From Baylisascaris procyonis (taxonomy: Eukaryota; Nematoda; Chromadorea; Rhabditida; Ascarididae): DNA of 64,000 nt. The DNA is taken from NCBI GenBank assembly GCA_037389465.1, contig JAZARR010000200.1, positions 1,719,001-1,783,000 of the forward strand, written 5' to 3'. Numbering within the stretch: position 1 is the first letter of the stretch; each line of letters opens with the position of its first letter. The translations under genes and the position numbers were made by a program. Below are positions 39,231 to 50,528 of this stretch, piece by piece. The notes below the pieces were generated by a model. It saw nothing but the letters and a program-made list of their open reading frames with translations, did not search any database and was not told the DNA's origin.

Positions 39231-40233
39231 CGCCTTCCTTTTCCCTCTGCCTCTATATACTTAATGAAGTTCAGAATAGCCCCATATTTTGCCTCTACTT
39301 TGTGCGCCTTCTTTTCTCGATATAGATAGTTATGTTTCCTGGGTTGGCCCTTCATTTAATTTAGCCATATGTTGCCACATACGTTGTCATTTTACAAGCC
39401 ATCTTCCATTCGAGCATGCCGAAATAAAAAATTTCACTACTCTCACCAACTTATTCATTTGTTATGCTTATTGATGCATTAGTATATTTGTCTTTTCTAA
39501 AAACGATTTAATAACATGAAGAGGAGTCCGCTGGGATTGCGGACTCATTTGAGGCATCGTTGACCACTCAACATCACTATTCATTGTTTTTTTTTCTTGC
39601 CGCAATTTCATACTTTCGGTGTTTTCAAATTTCGATCCTTTAGCTTCTTCAGTTGCTCACAGTTTTTACACGCATCCTCTCCGTATCGTTTCAATTGCTT
39701 CTTTAGACATTCTTTTCCATATCCCTCTAATTGCTTATGATGAATTTTCTGATCATTTTAAGGTTCCTCTTCTCGCCATTTTGCCTGTTGCCTTATAATT
39801 CTTTTACGACACAGTTTCTTCTTACCTAGTCTCTGATTTCTAAGAGTTTAGAATTTCAGGGTTTTTTGCTTTCTGAGGACGGAAATTAAATAAATAGGAA
39901 ACAAGTACAGTTGTTATCTTCACATTGCTCTCTGCACATATACAGATGTATCAATATATCCATATAAAGACATATTTACCTATATGTGCACAGGTGTACT
40001 CATATGCAATAAGTAGCGATATTCATATAAACATATCTGGGTTTCTTCATGTATTTATGCACTCTTCTCATGAAATTTTGTTATACACTTATGTAGAATT
40101 TTGCGTGCACTTTGATGAAATGATATTTTTGTGCGTTCATTTTATACGACGAAATCGTCGTGAATATCTTCATTGACGTTAACTTTCGATAGTGAAGAAA
40201 AAAAAAAGAGTCTTCTCGAAGCAACGTGAAACA

Positions 40234-40345
40234 ATGCAATTTGACGATGTGTCAAAATATGGTCGCTTCAAAAATCCGAACGCTTCTCAAGACGACGGTG
40301 TATGGATTATAACGAGTAGTTTCACAATCTTTACAATGACTTCAG
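40234..40345 (+). CDS. amt: AMT exon 1: N-terminus and start of first helix
   Basis: ATG 40234; encodes [11 protein letters not shown] and then [16 protein letters not shown], the standard opening of AMT helix 1. It joins exon 2 in phase 1 to give SGFGLLESG. The donor GTTTTAAT is weak but the protein join is exact. Confidence 0.9.
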
Positions 40346-40917
40346 GTTTTAATTCTTATTAAATTCGAAGTAATATTCACAGTGACCTTAGGGTTTTTTT
40401 TTCGCTCACTAAAGTTGAACTGATGTTCACAAGGTATTTATGCGGGTGACGATTTCTAACAAGGTTACGGGATCGGCGGCAACTAAAATGTGAAGAAATT
40501 TAGCCCCCGCTAATACCGTATTTATTTTCGAAGAAACCGTAGACGGATTCTCGTCGGCCGACAACGACGTCAAAGGGGGATCTCTGATCGTTGCACTCAA
40601 CAATATTTCATAATGCATACTCAAGCATTGCACACTTTGCGTGTACATTTATTAATTATGAAAAGGAAATTGAAATAATCTCCAGTAGGTGTTAATTCCC
40701 TCTTTTTTTTTAAATGTTAGACAGATGTATGGGAGGTACTCTAACTTTGAGCCATCTTTGTCACAGTTCAACTTCTTCATGAGTATCAGTGACTAGATCT
40801 GAAACTTCATTGTCTTTTTAATGCGGCGAAATCTAAATTGATTTTTTTTTTCATAAGAACTGCTACAGAACTGAATTTTTTTCACGGAGAGTATAATCGA
40901 CTTTCACATTTTTCTTG

Positions 40918-41009
<92 letters not shown>

Positions 41010-44000
41010 ATGAGGAAGCGTTTACTGCATAGATGATGCGAATGGAGCAGATCATAATATACAAATGATATATGTAAAATACATAAGTTTACTAGTAGCA
41101 AATTCTATAAGTGAAGTTGAAGAGAGTAAAATATAGCAGTATGTTTAGATGCAATACTGTGTTGCTCGTATAAAGCGAAAAAAGAACAGGAATCTTCTCA
41201 GATTCGTAGAGGCGATTTTAGTGACTCAGTAATTTTTTGTCTTAAAATTTTGGTGATTAACGAAAGGAGGAAATCACTTGATAGGGGATTTTATTTGAGG
41301 TAATACGATGCTTTTGCAGGTTTTGGATTATTGGAAAGTGGGCGTGTATCAGCAAAAGATGAGGTGAATATAATGGTGAAAAATGTAATCGATGTGATAT
41401 TCGGTGGACTTTCCTATTGGATGTTCGGATTTGGTTTCACTTTTGGTGAAAAATGGCCAAATCCATTTATTGGTTTCGGCAATTTTTTCTTCGATCCTGA
41501 GCATAGCGATCCAACGGAAGAAGCGTGGAGCTATGCGTCTTTCCTATTTCAAATGAGCTTCGCGACAACTACGTCGACAATTGTTTCTGGTTGTTTAGCA
41601 GATTTTCTTTGATTCTCGCAAAGCATTTTTTTTTTGGTCCACTAGGAAGATATATATTTATTTCTACTCTGAGGCAAATTTATATAGTAACAAGCTAGAT
41701 GTCAGCGCCTGCGAAGACGAGTCCCGTGTCGGTTCCCTCTCTCCCTCCAGGGTTCTTCGCTCTCATAAAAGCACATTGCGTTGATTTAACAACCACATCA
41801 AGTGGGTTTACTCCACATCTTGCTTGGAAATACATCTGTGTACTGTATTATGTGGTAACTGAAGATGGGCTTCTTTTCATTGGCTTATAGATAGATAGAC
41901 AATAGATATGCCGATCCTCCTTATGCACTACATTCTACAAATGCAGCGTTCTACTACATCCGTGACTCGCATTTTGAATACGATATGAGCATAGCACATT
42001 AAATTTTTTGAAAAAGCGATTTGACTACACTATTCGTATAATTTTTGGTGCAGAAGTGAAAGTAAAACGCAGTATTAAAAATCTCGACATGATAGCATCA
42101 ATGCGAATGATTGAGCAAAAGAAGCATTAATATTAACATACGATATTTGTTTAATTTCAACCATTGTCGTAAAAAGAATGTGCAATTTGATTCAGTTTTC
42201 TGAAAATCATTGATATCGTTGACACCTGATATCTAAGTTTCATTGATATTATTCACCATTTATAAGTTTTCAATCTTTATACGATCGATAAAGGGTGCAT
42301 TAAATGCGGAACTTCTTATTAATATCTTCACTTAATTAATTTGCATAAATTATACCAAACTATATTTGAAAAAAAAATTGCAACAACAAATTGCAGCTGC
42401 GATGGCCGAACGTATACGTCTAAAGTCTTATATTGTGATCACATTTGTACTTACATTAATTCATTCAGTTTCCGCACATTGGGTGTGGTCTCCGTTCGGT
42501 ATTTTTCGTCGTATGGGTGTCGTTGATGCGGCTGGATGTTCAGCGGTCGGTTATGTAAATTTCTTCGTCGTTTATTCAGTTTTAAATTTCATTACACAAC
42601 CATCATTGAATTTTCACGAAAAACTGTTTTTTCGAGCTAATTACATAGTACGCAAGGTCTGCGGGCTGCTCGCCGTTGCCATCAATAAACTAAGTGTGGG
42701 AAAAAGGCAACATTTTGTCGTTCTTATAAAACACATGTAAGAATCATTGTTCTTGTTTAACTATTGATTTTCACTAAAAAAAGAACATGAAGTATAACCA
42801 AATATTTCAAATTTCGAGATGTTTCAGAGTCGAAACGGCATTTAGTCGGCATTTTTAGGTTCATCTTGTTGGTGGTATTGCCGGATTATCAGCAACCTTC
42901 TACTTGGGTCCACGATCGAATCGCTTCGGTGAAAAGGGCTCTAAACAAATGAGTAACCCAACAAATGCAGTACTGGGCACGTTTATGCTATGGTGGGGTT
43001 GGCTTGCATTCAATACGGGTTCCACATACGGTATTAGTGAAGGACGTTGGAGACTCGCTGCTAGGTTTGCCCTTTTCTCCTTTCGTTTTCGAATCTATTA
43101 TTTCCACTATTTTTGGCCAATTGTTTAACAATTTTCATTCCATCTGTCAGATATTTTTCACTTTTGCAAGCTATTAGTTGTTTTCCGTTTATTAGTAACT
43201 TTCTTTTCGCTGCCGAGATAGGCGCACGCATAAATTGCTTTTTCTTCGAATTTATTGGAGGTATCGGCTAGTTCAAATTTGTAATTAGGCTGTCATCTAT
43301 CAATTGATACAATAAAGGCGGAAGTAATCTGGTATATTCCGCGCTCTCAAATGTATGCAAACGTATGTACGTATATGTTTCGTTACACTAATTGCTCAAG
43401 AATACTTGAACAAAATGCTCTTTTTTATTATTTTTTGTGGTGGAGGAGGATGAGAGGGAAATCTGAATAGATACGTGCACTATGAGGCTCTTGTAGGTTT
43501 ATGGATATCCCGAATTTCATAATAGTTTCTTTCCTGTTTTTGTACTCATTTTTTGTGAAAATTAATTCGGCTGCATTCCTCTGAATCTTTCTTCGTCCAT
43601 AGATTTGAAAGTCGGAATTGATGCTTGATGCGAATTCTTTAACTGCTTAACTATCGCATGATGTGGTTAGGAATCTTTTAATTTGCCGTTTATTGAATAA
43701 AAAAAAAAACTTCCGAGGATTAGATAATCTTTTTCCAGATCTGCAGTTGCAACAATATTAAGTTCAGTAGGCGGTGGATGTACATCAATTATAATATCAA
43801 TGATTGCAACTAAAAAATGTCAAGTTGACTTACTTATTGATGGTCTTCTTGCATCACTTGTCTCAACTACAGGTTTCTATCTTTTATTTTTCTTTCACTA
43901 TTGTGCTCATCCCTCCAATTGCAGATTTATGAAACAACTCAAAATATTTTGATTCATAGAAATGAGAGAGCAGTCGAGAATCTGGAAGATAAATCATTAA

Positions 44001-47000
44001 AATGAACACAATACTTAAGCTGAATTATTAAGAAGGTGTAATTCTTTAATTGAACAGCTTAGCAATATTAATTCAAAATTACAATTAGATATTACCAGTC
44101 ACCGATTAATGATAATTTGCGAATACACTCAAAGGATCAGGCATTATTTCGCCGGGGTATTCAACCTCAGGCTAACATATTAACTCCACAGTATCAGCAG
44201 TATTTAAGCTAGTCTTTAGATTATAAAATTTTAATTTCTACTTAGAGCTATGTAGAATAGATGTGAAAAGAGATATTTCAGTGATATTTTCAGCGATTTT
44301 TTTTGTTTCTCATTTGCCGAATTAAAAAAAAATCACTTTTTTTCTAAAAAATATTTTAGCAATTTGTCTATGTGTAACACCATGGCAAAGTATCATAATT
44401 GGATGCGTTGGTTCAGCGCTTGCGATAGCCACATATCCATTGGTGGAAAGACTTGAAATTGATGATCCAGTCGGCGTACTGCCCGTACATGTTGTTGCAT
44501 CCACATGGGGAATGCTTTGCGTAGGTATATTTGCACGACATGATCCTGGACAGGTATGCCATTTACATAATATATTTCTTACTTTCAAGCAAAGTAGATC
44601 TTTCCTTCCATCTCCCTTTCTCTTTCCTGCTTCCCTCCTCTCTCCCCACTTCAGGATGTCTGAAAGTTTATTCACATTCTGCAATCTTACGGATAACATT
44701 ACCGTAGTCATAGCACTACCGTAATCTGACCATTTGAATTGTCAAAGCATCACTGTACGTACCTTACTTTTATTGATGAGCTTGAGAAAAGCAACCTTCA
44801 TACGAAGCAATAAAGAAAACCACACAGAGCGAGTAAGTGCAAATGTTTGCGCATTCATGCAAGCGTTTAGATAAAACCAATTTTAAAATTGTAAATCCTT
44901 TTGAGGGCTTCTATACAAGTGCCCAGATATATTTTTACAGGTTGACCTAACAAGGGGCTATAATGGCATTCTATACGGTGGTGGTTTTTATTTACTCGGA
45001 ATACAAGCGTTAACGGTTGTCGCTATTGTTGTATGGTCGACGATTACGTGCTTATTATGTATTAGTGTAAGTTAAGTTCTTCTTATGTACCATTAAATTA
45101 TTTCGCGAACAAAATTTCTTTATTTGAAGATTTCTAGTCTAGAACAGCACTCCCGTTTCAGATGTGTCTCCTTATCCCTCCGTCTCCTCAACCCCTCCGC
45201 TCGTTCACTTTTCTTGCCCTTCCGTTCTATGCTCCTTTGCAACAACCGTACATGAACCAGAGCATGGGGCCTTGCAAGGGCGCGGGACGGCAGAGCAGCC
45301 CTTGATCCTAGCATTAATACTGAAATAAAATCCATGTAGGCAGTAGAGGTTCGTATCCTCAGTTCTTCCCACATTCCTCATAGTTTCGTATCCTTCCTCC
45401 TTTCTATATGCCGTGAGTGTTTTGTGTGTCTCCTTCTTGAGGTAGTGTTTACGCCTTTATCTATATACCTTGAGGTACCTTGAGGGGGGGGGGGTTCTCT
45501 TAGAGGTGTGTATAAGAGGTTGTATAAAGCATTGCACGGAGCAGTGGTTACGCATTGGAGGGAGGGTAAGCTTACAGGTGAACAAGGGGAGGGGATTCGA
45601 TTCCGTGTGGGGAGTTTGTGGTGGTGGTGCGGGAGGGAGGTGTGTATGTCCCCTATATGTGTGTGGTGCGTGTGAAGCTCGTGTGTGGTCTATTTCAGTC
45701 TGCCATGTGTGTGCGAGAGAGTGCCGCATGTGTGGTGTGTGAGGCGCCCTGTGTGGTCTGTTTCAGTTTGTGTACGATATAGATTCCGTTTGCCATGTGT
45801 TTGTGAGAGAGTGTGGTATGTGTGTGTGTGGGGTGGGGGGCGAGTGTGTGCGTGTATATGTGTGCTGTATGTAGGAGGTGGGTTGTGGTTTGCGGTGCAT
45901 GGGGTGTGTATAGTGTGTGGTGTGTGTGGTGTAGTGTGTATGGAGTTTGGTGTGGTCGTGTGGTGTGGTGTGATATGGTGTGGTGTGTGTGAGGCGTGTG
46001 TGCTATATGTGACGGCGTATATGTGATGCGTGTGGTGTGGTAATATTGCTGGCGTGTACACTGCCATTTGCATAGGTATTGCATATTTGGCACCTGTGCT
46101 CCCATTTATCTCTGTAATGCCAGCTTAATGAGGTAAAATTACGCGATAGAAAGTTCGAAGTCTATAATTTCAAATCTCATCTGAGCACAACGTTTCTATT
46201 TCTGTTTGGTGATGGATTTTTGAGATGATTTTGCAGGCGTTGAGTCGTTCTTGTTGGGGTGTTCGTATGACAAAATATGAGGAGCAAATCGGTGCGGATT
46301 TAATTGAACATGGATTAGCGGGTCATAATATCGCTCGATATGCTGTCGAGAAGAAACTCACCACTAAGTAAGTTAGTGAATTATTTTTATTTTGCATATG
46401 CGAAATACAAAGTGAAGAATTGTAGCGCTAAGATTTCTTCACTAAAGGCGATATTTGCAAAGAAGCAAAAAGGTTTTAGAATCGTTTCATTTGTATGTTT
46501 TCCTTTTACCTATGTGTACACGGATATTTTTCTATTTCTTCGACGTTTTCAGTTGGAATATAGAAGAATTTATTTAACGAAATATGCTTAACATAAAATG
46601 AAATTTTGGCTTCTTGCGTACTCGAATTCTCTAAAAAATAATTTACAACATGAAATTAAGAATAAAAAATAGTTGAATAAAAATAAAATAGTGAATAAAA
46701 TGAAAAAAAAATAGTGGATAATGTCAGGTGGAAAAAAAAGAGGAACTTATGAAATTTTTTTGGCAAATTTCTAGATCTTTTACAAGCGTTATGAAAGCGA
46801 TAATGCGCTGGAAACGAATCACCAAGGATAGTAGAGCAAGGCGAGAAGCGATACATGAAGCAACAACCAACGGTAGTCTCACATCTAACGCAGATACTAC
46901 TGCGCACAACGAACTAAGGCTTACATCGATGAAACCATCAGGTGTCACCTTTCTTCCGCTGTCATCGTTATAGCCATCGCTTTAGTTGCTGAGATACTTC

Positions 47001-48019
47001 CAACCTAATCAGCTGGCATGAAGAATCTTAGCTGCTCAACTCTAATCTCTTCAAATGATCTTACAGTCAAGTGGAGAAGCTTGATGACCTCTATCCATAT
47101 ATTTGCTTGTCTGTGTGTGCTGCCTGTCTGTGGTAACCTTTGAATGGCCACACTAAAGTAACAAGATTATGCTGTTTGCAGTTGAATTTATTCTCTTGTT
47201 TGTCAGTTTTTGGAACGAGCATTTTGCTTTACATCCTTGAACACTATGCGATTTTATTGTATTCAATACTGTTGCATGTAGTTTAAGGGATTCTCGCAAT
47301 CTTTACTTATTCGATTATGCGAATTCTGAATTTATCTTTATTTTATCAATAGTATGATTTGAGTAGTACTATCAGAGTTCCAACAACAATGCATGAAAGG
47401 AAATGAGATGTAATGAGAAAGGAGAAAGGGAGGAGAAGGAAGAAGGAAGTGGAGAAACAGTTAGGTACTTGACTGTCAACCATAGGTGGTCGGGAAAATT
47501 AAGCAAATTGCTGAAATTCAATGCGTTTTGATTGTGAATAAATTTAGAGAAAAATACAATTAAAAGATTAATGATGGGATCGATATTCTTCTGCGAAAAG
47601 TCGTTTCGTTTTCATCATATTCTATCACAAAAACGAAATTAAAAGCATTTTTCATAACGCTTTTAATAGAAATATAAACTTATTAAACTCCAACATTTCA
47701 ACATAACAACGAAACAACAAAGGTAACATTTGAATACAGTATGATTACAAGTTTTTTTTCGTGAAAAAAATGTTGTTAAAGTTTATTTTAACATTTGTTA
47801 AGGCTAACTTAGGTTCATTAATGATGTTTCTATGGGACATTTTGATATTTATTAATGAATGGAAAGCAAAGAACAGTGAAAAATCTCATCGATCGATTGT
47901 ATCATTTATTGTTACACTAACTTCTTCAAAAATTTAAATATTGAATATTTTTATGATGCTAGTGACTTCATTTAGAGATCAAATAATGAACTCAAAATCG
48001 ACTAAGAGATAACGGTCAT

Positions 48020-48091
<72 letters not shown>

Positions 48092-50234
48092 CGACTTGGT
48101 CTGAAACTACGATACTATGATTCCCATGCGTGTTAAATATATTGCTTTCGAGCATTTTAATTTCAAACTTCCACCTTTCTGAACCATCGATAAATATTAG
48201 AAAAGGGTTGCTATCTCCATAGCGACGGAATGAGTAATGTTTGCTAGAGCTGCCGCATTTAATAACTGCGAAATCCGCTTGGAATTGTGAAAGAAGAAAT
48301 GAAGCGATATTATTTTGTAATATTTGCGTATAGAAAGAATTTGTTGGAAATAAGGAATTAGAATATACGTATTAATTGTGCGCAGTTATGTTCAATATGT
48401 GATAAATGATTTCAGTACCACAAATAGAATAAATTTATTCGCAGCTATATGAATCTCCTTGTCGATTTATGCCTTCTTGGCATCGAAGGAAACTTTTATA
48501 ATACAATAAATTTTTAAATTTTCCGTAAATTTTGGACTCCGGTGAGGGGAAGGGAGGAAAGGAAAGGGTTTATTGAGAGGGAAATTGTCGATGCTTGCAG
48601 AAGTTTAGCGGGACATCATTTCGGAGGTGGGGAGAGGGACTTGGCATGAGAGACATTATAGTATGGCAAGGAATGAATAAGCAGGCTATTTCATTGCCGT
48701 TTTCCTAGCAGCATTACTTATCTATAAATTTCATTTCAGGTGCACCAACGCAGATAAACGGGTCGATGTTGATGCACAGGAATCCGGTTCAGTCGAAAAG
48801 GGCATCTAGTCTTCAAGACGATAGGTGTGCATTCTAACTATTTTTTGTTTATGAAAATATCGGTAGCATACTCGGGGAGGTAACGACAATGTCGATCAGA
48901 TTCCCGAAATTTTTCAGGAATAAGTAAATACATCATTCAGGAAGATTTCAAGTTATTAATTGAAATTGAAAGAATAACGTTTCTGCATGTTTTGCACTAA
49001 TATCTCCGTTCGTTCGTATAATTAAGGAAGAAATTCCAAGGAATAGATAAGCAAGGATTTTTGGAGAGCAAATTCTAGTAGTCGTGTGACCAATGACTTA
49101 AAAACTAAGCATTAATGAAAAGAACGTTACAAGTGGTTACGATTTGTTGCGTTGAGGTGTCCAGCGATGGATTCACTTTCCATTGGTGTCAATAAAAAAA
49201 TGGTGTGAAAGTGTTGCTTGTTTCTTTCTCAGGAAGTTTGCAAGGAGACCCCTATTGAATAACCATATGACGAAATCCCAAATTCAGCCCTTGGAGATTG
49301 TGGGGGGAAGGAGGGGGGTCGTAATATTTCGCGTTGGGAAAACTGGAGAGACTGGCGCTGAAGGCGGGTCTCGCCGTCAGAATTTGAATGTAAACGGTAA
49401 TTTCGACTGCGAGACCAATTGGCCATTGAGCGCATTTTAATGGTACTCGGTTATCCGATGTTGTGATCTTCAGATAACCGAGCTTGATAGGCATATTCCT
49501 TAGCAGTAGCGAAGTAATACATTGGAACGAAAAGAACTCTAAGAGAGGACAACTCGGGGACTACTCAACATATATTCAGAGTTCATTTAGGAAGTCTTAA
49601 CAAAGATTGATAAAGAGTCTTGACAGTGGAAGATAAAGAGGGAGTCTCAGAGAGTAGCCGGGAGTGCATCCATAACATTCTTGGTTCCTTCTAAGGACTC
49701 AAGGAATCGGAAAATTTCAGCTTATACTAAACATGAGAGCGATATGAGCAAACATTATGCAAGTAAAAGGAGGCGGCTTCTTAGGCATTTTGAAACGTTT
49801 ATTTAGATGAAAAGATATTATAATATTCATTGTGGGAACCAGGCTGAAATTTTCACTCGGCTTTAGCTTGGTCGTTGCAATCCAATGTTTATGATATGGT
49901 GGGCAAACACATCGTACATTTGAATTTTTATAAAATATGATCTTTTTTTTGGTTTTTACTATAGTTTTTCTTACTTAGACATTTGAAAGTTAATGATCAA
50001 TGGCAGTGAATATGCCTATAAAGAAAATCAACAAAAATTTACTGTCGATTAAATTATATGTAGCTTGAATAGAGTAGGATTTTTTTCTATTTAGAGGTTG
50101 ATTTCAGTAACGAAATATTTCGTGAATCATCTCATTGCTCAGTGATTTCATTGCGACACAATCCAGTTGGATTACCTACAATCGAACGAGCACGACGAAC
50201 CTCCAAAACATCTATACAGATACCAATATGTTAA
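40234..50234 (+). CDS. amt: AMT-type ammonium transporter, 11 exons, complete
   Basis: Integral membrane channel of the Amt/Mep/Rh superfamily moving ammonium/ammonia across the membrane. Exons 40234-40345, 41320-41589, 42397-42545, 42859-43064, 43739-43872, 44360-44553, 44941-45066, 46237-46367, 46775-46941, 48740-48824, 50108-50234 join in phase to 566 codons plus TAA. Conserved pore features visible: F118 (MSFATT), D171, twin histidines H179 (SAVHLVGG) and H334 ([11 protein letters not shown]), F228 and S232 ([10 protein letters not shown]). The C-terminal regulatory segment has [17 protein letters not shown]. Nematodes carry several amt paralogues; I cannot assign the number. It is AMT rather than Rh type by the DAAGCSAVH and FGLLESGRV signatures. 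Start ATG 40234 is the only ATG after the in-frame TAA at 40180. Confidence 0.95.
40427..40648 (-). CDS. Coding-like 73-aa minus-strand ORF in AMT intron 1
   Basis: ATG at 40648 (internal ATG 40618), TGA at 40427. Text such as [20 protein letters not shown] and [20 protein letters not shown] uses GC-rich codons and looks like real protein, unlike flanking intron. It sits antisense between AMT exons 1 and 2. No family recognised; a nested gene exon or element relic are both possible. Confidence 0.28.
   Translation of the reverse strand: MYTQSVQCLSMHYEILLSATIRDPPLTSLSADENPSTVSSKINTVLAGAKFLHILVAADPVTLLEIVTRINTL
40921..41008. repeat. AT dinucleotide array
   Basis: About 88 bp pure TA repeat in AMT intron 1. 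Confidence 0.98.
41320..41589 (+). CDS. amt: AMT exon 2: helices 1-3, pore Phe
   Basis: Acceptor GCTTTTGCAG. Encodes [20 protein letters not shown], a Gly/Phe-rich helix, and [16 protein letters not shown] with the outer pore Phe. Donor GTTGTT after TCTG, phase 1 in and out. Confidence 0.95.
42397..42545 (+). CDS. amt: AMT exon 3: AMAER motif and DAAG motif
   Basis: Acceptor AAATTGCAG. Encodes [13 protein letters not shown] and [11 protein letters not shown], containing the structural pore aspartate D171. The protein join to exon 4 (SAVHLVGG) requires the non-consensus donor GTCGGT at 42546; the next GT (42550) breaks the frame. Confidence 0.9.
42859..43064 (+). CDS. amt: AMT exon 4: first pore histidine and FNTGS motif
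   Basis: Acceptor CATTTTTAG. Encodes [20 protein letters not shown] and [15 protein letters not shown] with H179, F228 and S232. Donor GTTTGC, ends in phase 2. Confidence 0.96.
43739..43872 (+). CDS. amt: AMT exon 5: middle helices
   Basis: Acceptor CTTTTTCCAG. Encodes [19 protein letters not shown] and [15 protein letters not shown], the AMT helix 7-8 region (NG(L/I)LA-like motif). Donor GTTTCT, phase 1 out. Confidence 0.95.
44360..44553 (+). CDS. amt: AMT exon 6: second pore histidine
   Basis: Acceptor ATATTTTAG. Encodes [20 protein letters not shown] and [19 protein letters not shown] with H334. Donor GTATGC, phase 0 out. Confidence 0.96.
44941..45066 (+). CDS. amt: AMT exon 7: last transmembrane helix
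   Basis: 42 codons, phase 0 both ends. Acceptor TTTTTACAG, donor GTAAGT. Encodes [20 protein letters not shown] and a long hydrophobic helix, matching the final AMT helix. Confidence 0.95.
45484..46070. repeat. G-run and GT-rich low-complexity block in AMT intron 7
   Basis: Starts with an 11-G run (45484-45494) and continues as GTGTG-rich, strongly strand-asymmetric sequence to about 46060. Two diverged copies of a unit sharing TTTCAGT, GCCATGTGT and GAGAGAGTG occur near 45688-45740 and 45759-45830. Open frames here on both strands are artefacts of low complexity. Confidence 0.9.
46237..46367 (+). CDS. amt: AMT exon 8: C-terminal regulatory segment
   Basis: Acceptor GATTTTGCAG. Encodes [20 protein letters not shown] and [18 protein letters not shown], the conserved cytoplasmic segment that couples subunits in the AMT trimer in known members. 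Donor GTAAGT, phase 2 out. Confidence 0.94.
46775..46941 (+). CDS. amt: AMT exon 9: cytoplasmic tail
   Basis: Acceptor CAAATTTCTAG. Joins exon 8 in phase 2 to give [17 protein letters not shown], then a charged Ser/Thr/Ala-rich tail. Donor GTGTCA (phase 1). If not spliced the frame ends 11 codons later at TAG 46971, an alternative C-terminus. Confidence 0.83.
48022..48089. repeat. GA dinucleotide array
   Basis: About 68 bp of (GA)n in AMT intron 9, the only long non-AT dinucleotide array in the window. Confidence 0.97.
48740..48824 (+). CDS. amt: AMT exon 10: cytoplasmic tail
   Basis: 85-nt exon, acceptor TTCATTTCAG, donor GTGTGC. Reads [20 protein letters not shown] then [12 protein letters not shown] is a basophilic kinase-type site. 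Phase 1 in and 2 out match the neighbours; no homology support was available for this tail. Confidence 0.72.
49367..49482. repeat. Two adjacent inverted repeats in AMT intron 10
   Basis: GGTCTCGC (49367-49374) with GCGAGACC (49409-49416), and CTCGGTTATC (49446-49455) with GATAACCGAG (49473-49482). The surrounding 49290-49440 stretch is GC-richer and open on both strands. Possibly a small foldback insertion. Confidence 0.5.
50108..50234 (+). CDS. amt: AMT exon 11: C-terminus and stop
   Basis: Acceptor TTGATTTCAG, phase 2 in. Encodes [20 protein letters not shown] and ends [16 protein letters not shown] at 50232. An AATAAA lies 139 nt after the stop. Supported by phase, open frame, coding-like text and the poly(A) signal. 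Confidence 0.75.
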
Positions 50235-50372
50235 TAATAACCAGCCGCTTATCAAATGCTGCATATTTTAGACGACGTTTCGTATTTCGTTGTAAATTAC
50301 ATTTCTCTTTCTCATTCTTGAGGGATTTTCAACTTAAAAATTCCCTCTTAATATATCTTAGACAGTTGAATT

Positions 50373-50378
50373 AATAAA
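50373..50378 (+). promoter_or_regulatory. amt: AMT polyadenylation signal
   Basis: AATAAA in TTAATAAATACACC, 139 nt downstream of the AMT stop, an ordinary nematode 3' UTR length. Confidence 0.65.
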
Positions 50379-50501
50379 TACACCGTTTTTGACTAATTGT
50401 TTAATGATTATTTGTAAGGAACTGTTTATATTCGGCAATTGTATAGCTTATTTTGTTATGATATAGGTATCAATGTGAATTTAGTATATTATAAAGAAAG
50501 G

Positions 50502-50528
50502 AATCCCATTTAAAATAAGAATGGGATT
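50502..50528. repeat. Short inverted repeat downstream of AMT
   Basis: AATCCCATT (50502-50510) and AATGGGATT (50520-50528), 9-bp stem, 9-nt loop, about 125 nt after the AMT poly(A) hexamer. Confidence 0.55.

Larger units (their letters stand above)
31098..40233. other. Intergenic region between ROR and AMT
   Basis: About 9.1 kb. Most is AT-rich without convincing exons. Exceptions: the degenerate coding relic at 33471-33925, an open but unrecognised 141-codon frame at 34086-34511, and a coding-like minus ORF at 39039-39230. The AMT promoter should lie in the last part; I see no clear core motif. An AG at 40191-40192 after TTAACTTTCG could be a spliced-leader acceptor. Confidence 0.6.

Noticed and set aside
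45457..46105. Several overlapping 80-136 codon frames on both strands
   Set aside because: All arise from the GT/CA-rich low-complexity block in AMT intron 7.
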